Shown here in pieces: positions 31,387 through 38,286 of a stretch of DNA of 50,672 bases (positions are counted from its first letter, which is position 1; every line of letters begins with the position of its first letter). A model generated the notes under the pieces. It made no database searches and had not been told where the DNA came from. It was given only the letters and a program-made list of their open reading frames with translations. This stretch comes from a virus. The position numbers were made by a program, and so were the translations under genes. Where the stretch lies: positions 1 through 50,672 of the IMG/VR virus record IMGVR_UViG_3300033429_000007. One strand, written 5' to 3'.

Positions 31387-31781
31387 GCTTGACGTTCGTT
31401 TCCGGCATCCCGAAGTTGAAAGATAAGTTCGTGAAGCTCGGCGCGAACTTTGATTTCGAGATGGGTCGTGCGCTCTACCTCGAGGGGCAGCACATCATGG
31501 GAGAGAGCAAAGCGAAGTTCGTGCCCGTTGATCGCGGACCGCTCCGCGCATCCGGACACGTAATGCCGCCGCAAGCTGACGCCGGGGGAACGGTGGTGAT
31601 CATGGGCTACGGAGGTCCCGCCGTGAAATACGCCGTCGTGCAGCACGAGCGGCTGAGCTACAAGCACCGCGTTGGTCAAGCGAAATATCTGGAGCGACCG
31701 GCACTCGCTCGCGCCAAGGTCATGGACAAGAAGATCGCAGCACGGCTGCGGAAAAGGTTGAAGGAAATTGCTGCTACCTGA
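31383..31781 (+). CDS. HK97 gp10-like connector/tail completion protein, 132 aa
   Basis: ATG 31383 overlaps the preceding stop. Motifs of the HK97 gp10-like family are visible: a helical opening, SKAKFVPVDRGPLRASGHVM, YGGPAVKYAVVQHERLSYKH and YLERPALARAKVMDKKIAAR. Proteins of this family act between head closure and tail tube. It is followed by the tail terminator-like gene. Confidence 0.78.
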   Translation: MSLTFVSGIPKLKDKFVKLGANFDFEMGRALYLEGQHIMGESKAKFVPVDRGPLRASGHVMPPQADAGGTVVIMGYGGPAVKYAVVQHERLSYKHRVGQAKYLERPALARAKVMDKKIAARLRKRLKEIAAT

Positions 31782-32172
31782 CATCGTCTCCGTTATCGAA
31801 ACAGCTGCGCTTGCGTCGTTCGGTGTCGATCTGTTTTCTGGCGGCTTGCCGCCTAACCCATCTGAGTGTTGCGCCCTTGTGGAGTACGGCGGGATGCCGC
31901 CGATGAGAACGCAGAACGAAGGTGCTATCCCCTCGTCGGCGCAGGGCGCGGAGATGCCCAGATTTCAGCTCATCGTTCGATCTTCCGACTACGAAGCGGG
32001 GCGCACATTTATTCAATCGCTTTGGGATCTGCTCGACGCGATTGTCAATCGCGATGTGAACGGCACATTCTACCAAAGGGTGGCTGCGCTTCAATCGCCG
32101 TTCATGCTGGAGCGAGATGATAACGACCGCTGGATCTTCGTCGCGAATTTCCAAGCATCGAAAGTCGTCTGA
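31768..32172 (+). CDS. Minor capsid / tail terminator-like protein, 134 aa
   Basis: The best start is TTG 31768, with GAAGG just upstream inside the preceding gene. The product shows VSVIETAALASFGVDLFSGG, PRFQLIVRSSDYEAGRTFIQ and RVAALQSPFMLERDDNDRWI, a pattern I recall from phage minor capsid or tail terminator proteins. Terminators cap the tail tube at the head side. Identity is moderate. Confidence 0.6.
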   Translation: MLLPDIVSVIETAALASFGVDLFSGGLPPNPSECCALVEYGGMPPMRTQNEGAIPSSAQGAEMPRFQLIVRSSDYEAGRTFIQSLWDLLDAIVNRDVNGTFYQRVAALQSPFMLERDDNDRWIFVANFQASKVV

Positions 32173-32182
32173 GGAGGTCACG

Positions 32183-32539
32183 ATGAGCGAAAAGAAACGA
32201 GCCGCGAAAAGCCCGTCTAAGGGATCGAAGCAGAAAAGCAAGCAAGCACCCGCGCCGAAGGTCAAGAGCAGCGACGCGCGATCCTCAGAAGCCCCAGCGG
32301 TATCAGGGGAGCGACGGAACATCGATGCGTACGTCGGCAAGATCTACACGATAAGTTCGTGGAAGGGGATGCCGAATTACGAATGCATGTTCTGCGGATT
32401 CGCCACCATCAATCATCGGTCAGCGCTCGAACACGCTGCCGAGATGCACGCCCCTCCCGAGAGGGAGATCGTTGACACGGGGTTCGTCGATACGAGCGGC
32501 GCTCCGATAACCAGGGCACGTCAGCCCAAGGAGGATTGA
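32183..32539 (+). CDS. C2H2 zinc-finger protein with basic N-terminal tail, 118 aa
   Basis: GAGGAGG supports ATG 32183. Residues 2-45 are Lys/Ser/Ala/Pro-rich and disordered-looking. YECMFCGFATINHRSALEHA then AEMH gives an exact C-x2-C-x12-H-x4-H spacing with the usual hydrophobic Phe and Leu, a classical C2H2 zinc finger. Such fingers occur in some phage structural-region proteins, but their role is unknown. It sits directly before the tail tube genes. Confidence 0.65.
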   Translation: MSEKKRAAKSPSKGSKQKSKQAPAPKVKSSDARSSEAPAVSGERRNIDAYVGKIYTISSWKGMPNYECMFCGFATINHRSALEHAAEMHAPPEREIVDTGFVDTSGAPITRARQPKED

Positions 32540-32540
32540 G

Positions 32541-32984
32541 ATGACTCAACCACTCAGTTCACACGGCACGCTGTTGCAGATGGGAGCGCTCGGCGGGGGA
32601 GGTCCATACACCACCGTCGCTGAGCTGGTCGACTCGGCCGGTCCCGGCATCGAACAGGCGACGCACGATGCACCCGCTCAAGACACGGCATGGATGAAGC
32701 GGGTAGCCGGAATCACGTCGGCAGGGGATTATTCTTTCGACGTGAATTTCATCCCGAAAAACGCCACCCACGATGGCGACACGGGGTTGCTCTCGCTGCT
32801 CGGTCTACAACAGGTCACGGGCTGGAAGCTCTTGTACAACGACGCGGGAGCTGGCACGGCATCGTTCTGGACGTTCGACGCATTCTTGGTGACGTTCGGT
32901 GAAGATATCCCCGTGGATGGAATTCTCAAGTCGGCGGTCGTCTTGAAGATCAACGGTCAACCCATATTCACGAAGGGGAGCTAG
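32541..32984 (+). CDS. Major tail tube protein, copy 1, 147 aa
   Basis: GGAGG before ATG 32541. The opening MTQPLSSHGTLLQMG and strands VAELVDSAGPGIEQATHDAP, AGDYSFDVNFIPKNATHDGD and FGEDIPVDGILKSAVVLKIN follow the pattern of lambda gpV/phi-type tail tube proteins. It is followed at once by a second, longer copy. The tube is built of stacked rings of this protein. Confidence 0.75.
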   Translation: MTQPLSSHGTLLQMGALGGGGPYTTVAELVDSAGPGIEQATHDAPAQDTAWMKRVAGITSAGDYSFDVNFIPKNATHDGDTGLLSLLGLQQVTGWKLLYNDAGAGTASFWTFDAFLVTFGEDIPVDGILKSAVVLKINGQPIFTKGS

Positions 32985-32987
32985 GTC

Positions 32988-33713
32988 ATGACACAACCAC
33001 TTTCATCTCACGGAACTCTGCTCAAGATGGGCGACGGCACCGGCGTGACCGGCTCACCGACGCTCGTTGGATCAGGGCTGGATGATCTGACGATGGATGC
33101 CGCATCCGTCTATCAAGGTCATCGAACCGCAGCGTATTGGGTCGAGATCGATCTGGCCGATACGATTGACACCTTCCGCTGGTCACGAGACGGCGGCGTG
33201 ACATGGGAAGCCGAAGACGTTCCCATCGCTGGCGCAGCGCAAGCAATGGAACTCGAACTCGGGTTGCTGATCGAGTTCGGAGCCGTCACCGGTCACACCC
33301 TCGGGGATTACTGGACCATCGCCGTGAACCCGGTCTTCACCACGATTGCCGAGCTGGTCGATAGCGCGGGTCCGGGTATCGAGCAAGCTACCCACGACGC
33401 GCCATCGCAGACGACAGATTGGATGAAGCGCGTAGCGGGGATCACCTCCGCTGGCGACTATTCTTTTGATGTCAATTTCATCCCGAAAGACGCCACGCAT
33501 GACGGCACGACCGGCTTGGTGTCGCTGCTCGGTTTGCAATACACAACGGCATGGCAACTGCTCTACAACGACGCGGGTGGCGGCACGGAAAGCCAGTGGG
33601 TTTTCTCCGGCTATCTCGTCACCTTCGGTGAAGACATTCCGGTTGACGGAATTCTCAAGAGCGCTGTCGTGATCAAGATCAACGGACAACCCGACTTCAT
33701 CAAAGGATCGTAA
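32988..33713 (+). CDS. Tail tube protein paralogue with inserted module, 241 aa
   Basis: ATG 32988 is three bases after copy 1 ends. Its ends are near-identical in pattern to copy 1 (MTQPLSSHGTLLKMG; IAELVDSAGPGIEQATHDAP; FGEDIPVDGILKSAVVIKIN). It carries an extra ~94 residues after residue 15. The insert has TFRWSRDGGVTWEAEDVPIA and GHTLGDYWTIAV, a WSxDGG-type module also present in the tail-tip protein at 38287. The insert lies in a loop of the tube fold and would project from the tube surface. It may be a minor tube subunit or make a decorated segment. Confidence 0.72.
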   Translation: MTQPLSSHGTLLKMGDGTGVTGSPTLVGSGLDDLTMDAASVYQGHRTAAYWVEIDLADTIDTFRWSRDGGVTWEAEDVPIAGAAQAMELELGLLIEFGAVTGHTLGDYWTIAVNPVFTTIAELVDSAGPGIEQATHDAPSQTTDWMKRVAGITSAGDYSFDVNFIPKDATHDGTTGLVSLLGLQYTTAWQLLYNDAGGGTESQWVFSGYLVTFGEDIPVDGILKSAVVIKINGQPDFIKGS

Positions 33714-33725
33714 AGGAGGAACGCG

Positions 33726-34067
33726 ATGAGCTTGCCACGAGTACAGATCCCACTGCGTCTGGATCGGGAGAGAACCTTGGTGATCTCCTTCAATGCCCTA
33801 TGCCAAGCGGAGGAGGTGACGGGAATCAATTTCCTGATGGGCGAGTTCACCTTCTCTTCGGTGAGGGTGATGCGAGCGCTCGTGTGGGCTGGATTGATTC
33901 ACGAAGATCCGAGTCTGACGCTCCCCGAGGTCGGGGATCTGATCGAAACAGCGGGTGCCGATAAGGTCGCTCGGGTGATCATTGACGCGTTCGCTGCGGC
34001 GATGCCGAAAACGAAACCGGAGGATGAAGATGAGACGGACCCTCCGATGGAGACGGAGAACGAATAG
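33726..34067 (+). CDS. Tail assembly chaperone, G-type, 113 aa
   Basis: AAAGGAGG before ATG 33726. The product is a helical acidic protein (FNALCQAEEVTGINFLMGEF, VIIDAFAAAMPKTKPEDEDE) in the position between tail tube and tape measure where gpG-type chaperones lie. The C-terminal end is acidic. It probably continues by -1 frameshifting into the frame at 34034. Confidence 0.72.
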   Translation: MSLPRVQIPLRLDRERTLVISFNALCQAEEVTGINFLMGEFTFSSVRVMRALVWAGLIHEDPSLTLPEVGDLIETAGADKVARVIIDAFAAAMPKTKPEDEDETDPPMETENE

Positions 34068-34393
34068 GGTGGCCCGAGCTATGGGCCGTAGGTCGTTACG
34101 ATCTTCGATTGAGCGACGCCGAATTTTGGGAGCTGACGCCATACGAATTTCAGCTCTTGATGGATCGGCACATGCTCGAGGTTCAGTGGATGGAAACGAT
34201 GGCTGCCGTCCAGCCATCGCTCTATGCGGAAGCTCATCGCGACCAAGAGAAACGGAAGCAACCCTACACGCTCAACGAATTCACATTGACCGGCATGTTC
34301 AAAGCAGCGAAGCGAGCCGAAAAGCTAGCGGAAGAACAGAAGACGCCGGAAGCAATTTGGGACAAGGTCAGCAAGATGTTCGGGGGTAGGTGA
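34034..34393 (+). CDS. Tail assembly chaperone, T-frame extension
   Basis: This frame (-1 relative to the G gene) is open from 34034 to TGA 34391-34393 and has no good start codon or ribosome site; TTG 34109 is the first weak option. Its product contains WPELWAVGRYDLRLSDAEFW and ELTPYEFQLLMDRH, the conserved beginning of the T part of GT chaperones, which lies before TTG 34109. So translation must reach it from the G gene between 34034 and the G stop at 34065-34067. A CCCTCCG string (34040-34046) and a hairpin GGCCC/GGGCC (34071-34087) lie there. Confidence 0.65.
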   Translation, partial: DGPSDGDGERIGWPELWAVGRYDLRLSDAEFWELTPYEFQLLMDRHMLEVQWMETMAAVQPSLYAEAHRDQEKRKQPYTLNEFTLTGMFKAAKRAEKLAEEQKTPEAIWDKVSKMFGGR

Positions 34394-36810
34394 TGGCTAC
34401 AGCCGTAGGTGATCTGATTGTCTATCTGAGATCGAACACAGTCGCGTTCGATAAGGGGATGGCTACGGCTTCGGCGAAGCTCACGGCGCTCGGGAAGCAG
34501 ATGGTAGCGACGGGCCGCACGATGATGATGTCGATGTCGCTACCGCTCGCTGCTATCGGCGGGGCTGCGATCAAAATGTCGATGGACTTCGAAACGTCCA
34601 TGCAACATATCGTCGGGCTGGTTGGTGTCGCTCAACAGCAGGTAAACGCCTGGGGAGAGCAGATCCGCGAGCTAGCACCAGCGCTCGGGAAAACCTCCAC
34701 CGAACTCGCGAACGCGATGTTCTTCATCACCTCCGCTGGATTGAGAGGAGAGGCAGCGCTCGACGCGCTGAAAGCGTCAGCGAAAGGTGCAGCCGCAGGG
34801 CTAGGTGAAACGGCAGTTGTAGCCGATGCCGCAACGTCAGCGATGAACGCATACGGAGCTGCGAACCTCTCCGCAGAAATGGCGACGAGCGTTCTGGTCG
34901 CTACCGTTCGAGAGGGTAAAGCCGAGGCGTCAGAGATCGCGCCCGTGATCGGACAAATCATTCCCGTCGCTGCCGAACTTGGAGTTGAGTTCCATGAGGT
35001 CGGCGCGGCGCTATCGGTGATGACCCGACTCGGTTTGAACGCCGCGATTTCGGCGACGGCTCTGCGTTCTACTCTAGCTACGATCTTGAAGCCGACGAAG
35101 CAAGCAGCAACCGAGATGGCGAAGTACGGCATGTCGATGCAAGATCTCAAGCTCATCCTCAAAGAGCAGGGGTTGATCGCGTTGCTCACGAAGCTCAAGG
35201 ATACCTTCGGTGATAACGAAGAGTCGATGCAAAAGGTCTTCCGTAATGTGCGAGCGCTGAACGGCGTCCTCTCGATTGTCGGGAAGAGCGCCGAGAATAA
35301 CAAGAAGATCTTCGCGTCCCTCGCACAGACGACGACGGCAGATCTCGACAAGGCGTTTTCGACAGCAGCTGGCACCGCGAAGTTCAAACTCAACGCGGTG
35401 CTTGCTGAGATGCAAAACACTTTCCTCACTCTCGGTGATCTACTCATCCCGACGATCATCCCCGCGATTCAGAAACTCGGGAAAGCGTTCTCAGCCGTGA
35501 CGGGATTCCTCGACAAGACGAGTCCGGCTCTACGGCTGATGGTCGTTAACACCGGGTTGCTGCTCGTCGCTATCGGTCCGCTCAATTGGGCATTCGGAAA
35601 GATGGCGCTGGTAGCTGGTGCTGCGACCGGCGCGGTAGCGAAGTGGAACGCGACGGCGACGACGACCGCCATCGTTGCCGAAGGTGCTGCGCTCTCCGTC
35701 AATCAGATGGCAGCCGCGCTCGGGATGACGATCACGACGGCGACAACCGGAGGGGGCGCGGCGGCGATAGCTTCCATCGGTGTCTACATGAAAGCGTATA
35801 CAACTTGGGCGGGTGCCGCAGCGTTCGCGACCTCTGCGTTCGGCGCGGCGCTGATCGCGACGGCATTGCTGATAGGTGCTGCCATTGGGGATTACATTCG
35901 TCCGATGCTGAATGAGTTCGAATGGATGCAAACGCTGTTCGATCTCAACGCGCACAAAGCTAGCGATCTCACCGACGCGATGATGGAACACAACGAGGTG
36001 TGGGATGACGCCGTTCACCAGTTGGAGTTCTTCAAGAAAGAACTCAACCTCACCGGCAAGGAATGGGAATACAACAACGAGCAAACGCGGGTGAACGCCG
36101 GTCGGATCCAGCAGCTCACGAAGCTCGCTGTTGATCTCGCGAAGAAACGGCGCGAGGTCGTCGAGGTCGTTACGGAAGAGCTGAGCGTCTACGAAGAGAT
36201 CTTCGGCGCGTTCAAAACGGTCGGGGAAAAGGTGATGCACGGCGCGGTCGACAAAGCGAACGAAGCTCACAAAGAGAGCATCGAGCTATTGAAGGAAGAG
36301 CTAGGTCTATACACCGCTGGCGATATCCAAAAGGGTCTCGAAGACATGCTGTTCCAATACGAGAAGATGGTAGAGAAAGGCATCGACAAGAATCAGCTCG
36401 CCGGAGAATTTGGCGACAAGCTCCACCAATGGTTGAAGCTCGCGAAAGATAACAACGTCGAGCTGCCGAAGGGTACGAAAGAGATGGCCGAAAACCTCAA
36501 GGGACGGATCAACCCGGAGGTCAATAAGCTGACCGAGAATTGGGTCGTGCTGCACAACAACATCAACGCGACCGGCAAGGTGATCGAGGGCATCACGATG
36601 GGTTCCGGCGAGAAGGTCGGCAACGCGCTCGGTGAGGGTTTCTCGAAGGGTGTCCAGAAGGGGATTGATCACGGGCAGGTAGCTATCGATGCGTGGGTGA
36701 AGCGAATCGAAGACACGACGATTTATATCAAACCGCAGCTCGACCTCGAGGGATGGAACGAAGCGGTACAGGACGCGATTGACGGACGCATACCGGACAC
36801 GACGGGATGA
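34393..36810 (+). CDS. Tape measure protein, 805 aa
   Basis: ATG 34393 shares one base with the preceding TGA. The N-terminal 400 residues follow the TP901-type tail tape measure pattern (MATAVGDLIVYLRSNTVAFD, FETSMQHIVGLVGVAQQQVN, TSTELANAMFFITSAGLRGE, VLVATVREGKAEASEIAPVI). A hydrophobic, membrane-active central part follows (about 440-540), and the rest is helical. Its length sets tail length; 805 residues suggests a tail of roughly 120 nm using the common 0.15 nm per residue rule. A siphovirus is implied. Confidence 0.88.
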   Translation: MATAVGDLIVYLRSNTVAFDKGMATASAKLTALGKQMVATGRTMMMSMSLPLAAIGGAAIKMSMDFETSMQHIVGLVGVAQQQVNAWGEQIRELAPALGKTSTELANAMFFITSAGLRGEAALDALKASAKGAAAGLGETAVVADAATSAMNAYGAANLSAEMATSVLVATVREGKAEASEIAPVIGQIIPVAAELGVEFHEVGAALSVMTRLGLNAAISATALRSTLATILKPTKQAATEMAKYGMSMQDLKLILKEQGLIALLTKLKDTFGDNEESMQKVFRNVRALNGVLSIVGKSAENNKKIFASLAQTTTADLDKAFSTAAGTAKFKLNAVLAEMQNTFLTLGDLLIPTIIPAIQKLGKAFSAVTGFLDKTSPALRLMVVNTGLLLVAIGPLNWAFGKMALVAGAATGAVAKWNATATTTAIVAEGAALSVNQMAAALGMTITTATTGGGAAAIASIGVYMKAYTTWAGAAAFATSAFGAALIATALLIGAAIGDYIRPMLNEFEWMQTLFDLNAHKASDLTDAMMEHNEVWDDAVHQLEFFKKELNLTGKEWEYNNEQTRVNAGRIQQLTKLAVDLAKKRREVVEVVTEELSVYEEIFGAFKTVGEKVMHGAVDKANEAHKESIELLKEELGLYTAGDIQKGLEDMLFQYEKMVEKGIDKNQLAGEFGDKLHQWLKLAKDNNVELPKGTKEMAENLKGRINPEVNKLTENWVVLHNNINATGKVIEGITMGSGEKVGNALGEGFSKGVQKGIDHGQVAIDAWVKRIEDTTIYIKPQLDLEGWNEAVQDAIDGRIPDTTG

Positions 36811-36819
36811 GGTGAAACG

Positions 36820-37248
36820 ATGGCGTTCACGATCAACCAGACGGGATTCGAGCGAGGGGCTACGCAGCTCTTGTTTGACACAGCGCCGATCATGCTCCAG
36901 AGGCACGCTGAGGATGCTCAGGATGCCGCGTACGCGATTGCGATAGGTGGCGAACCCATTACCACGCAATTCGTGCGAACCCAAGCCAAGAGCTTTCTAC
37001 GCATTCGGCTGCGACTCATCGCCGGATCTGATCTCGGTACGCTGATCACGCTCATGGAAGGTGAAGGGCCCGTCGATGTGAAGCTGACGCCGGGTGACGC
37101 CGCGGTGATCCAATGCATGTTCGGTCCGCGAGAAGATCAAGCGCTGATCCCCTACAACGACGACTACGCTACGGGTCAAACAGACGGCTCTCCCGTCGAC
37201 CCGATCTTCGTTCAGTACAAGTGTGATCTGTTATTGCTTCGGCTATAG
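36820..37248 (+). CDS. Distal tail-region protein, 142 aa
   Basis: ATG 36820, nine bases after the tape measure. The product is strand-rich (FTINQTGFERGATQLLFDTA, LTPGDAAVIQCMFGPREDQA) with a conserved-looking RIRLRLIAGSDLGTLITLME segment. Genes at this place usually code for distal tail or tail-tip proteins. No strong family match by eye. Confidence 0.5.
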   Translation: MAFTINQTGFERGATQLLFDTAPIMLQRHAEDAQDAAYAIAIGGEPITTQFVRTQAKSFLRIRLRLIAGSDLGTLITLMEGEGPVDVKLTPGDAAVIQCMFGPREDQALIPYNDDYATGQTDGSPVDPIFVQYKCDLLLLRL

Positions 37249-37257
37249 GAGGCGACC

Positions 37258-38277
37258 ATGAGTTCAGAAATTCAATTCCGAGATGCGGCGGCACCGACAG
37301 ATCCAGATTCGTCGCTGCTCGCTCGATTCGAGAATACGATCAACGCGCCGATCGTTTCGATCTCGTGGCTGGATAACGGTGAAGCAATCGCAGGGGATTA
37401 CACCATCGCCGCGACCGGGGCATCGACGGTGAACGTGACCGGCGAAGATCCGAAGAACGAGCACACCGCGACCGGCGTGAGCGTCACGGCTGACGGAGCG
37501 ACCGTCAACAAGATGACCCTGCCGGGAGTGGGGATCGTCTTCTCGAACTCGATGGCGTCCGGCTGGACGGCGAAGGTATCTGTCGGCGCTCTGATGGACG
37601 GGGCTGGTGCTACTTCGAGACGGTTCAACGTCGGCACCATCGAGGCGGGTGATCTCTCGCCGCAGCGACAGATCGCAGCTCGCAATGTCGGCACCGAATC
37701 TTCATCCGAGACGGAGGTCTACGCGCTGCCCGGGTTCTTCATCTCAGGTTCTAACGTCGCGGATTGGATCAAGTTCGTCAAGAACCATTCCGATCCGGCG
37801 CGACATGCTCTCGCGACACCCGGAGATTACGAGCTGACGTTCGCGGATTATCAGAGCGGCACACCCGACACCGCTGATCTCTATGTCGAGAAAGACGGCG
37901 GCGGTGCGAACAAAGCAATTGAGGACGGAGATCTCGACGAGACGATGTACCAATATGGCGTCACCGGCTACATCGACGGCGGCGACTATTTGCCGGGTAT
38001 GTCGATAGCGTTCTACGACAACGGCGACCCATCTTCGAAGGTCTTCACGATCCGCGTTCGAGAGGGTGACGATTGGATTGAGTTCGCACCCGATGTGACC
38101 GGCTCTCCCGGCACGTGGCAGAGCGGACCGCTAACGCTGACCGAGAGCGGCGAGACGAGCGGCACGATCACGGCTGGTGGACACGCGCTGTTCTGGATCC
38201 GGCTGAATATTCCTGGGTCCGCTGAACCGGGTGACATGCGCTTCGCCATGCTCCGCTCTCGCGGCTTGACGGTGTAG
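37258..38277 (+). CDS. Tail-tip structural protein, 339 aa
   Basis: AGGAGG before ATG 37258. The product is beta-rich with many Gly/Thr/Ser. A repeated pattern of short strands and turns (GVTGYIDGGDYLPGMSIAFY, TWQSGPLTLTESGETSGTIT) suggests Ig-like or jelly-roll domains. It lies between the distal protein and the large tail-tip protein. No enzyme motif is visible. Confidence 0.6.
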   Translation: MSSEIQFRDAAAPTDPDSSLLARFENTINAPIVSISWLDNGEAIAGDYTIAATGASTVNVTGEDPKNEHTATGVSVTADGATVNKMTLPGVGIVFSNSMASGWTAKVSVGALMDGAGATSRRFNVGTIEAGDLSPQRQIAARNVGTESSSETEVYALPGFFISGSNVADWIKFVKNHSDPARHALATPGDYELTFADYQSGTPDTADLYVEKDGGGANKAIEDGDLDETMYQYGVTGYIDGGDYLPGMSIAFYDNGDPSSKVFTIRVREGDDWIEFAPDVTGSPGTWQSGPLTLTESGETSGTITAGGHALFWIRLNIPGSAEPGDMRFAMLRSRGLTV

Positions 38278-38286
38278 GAGGAAGCT

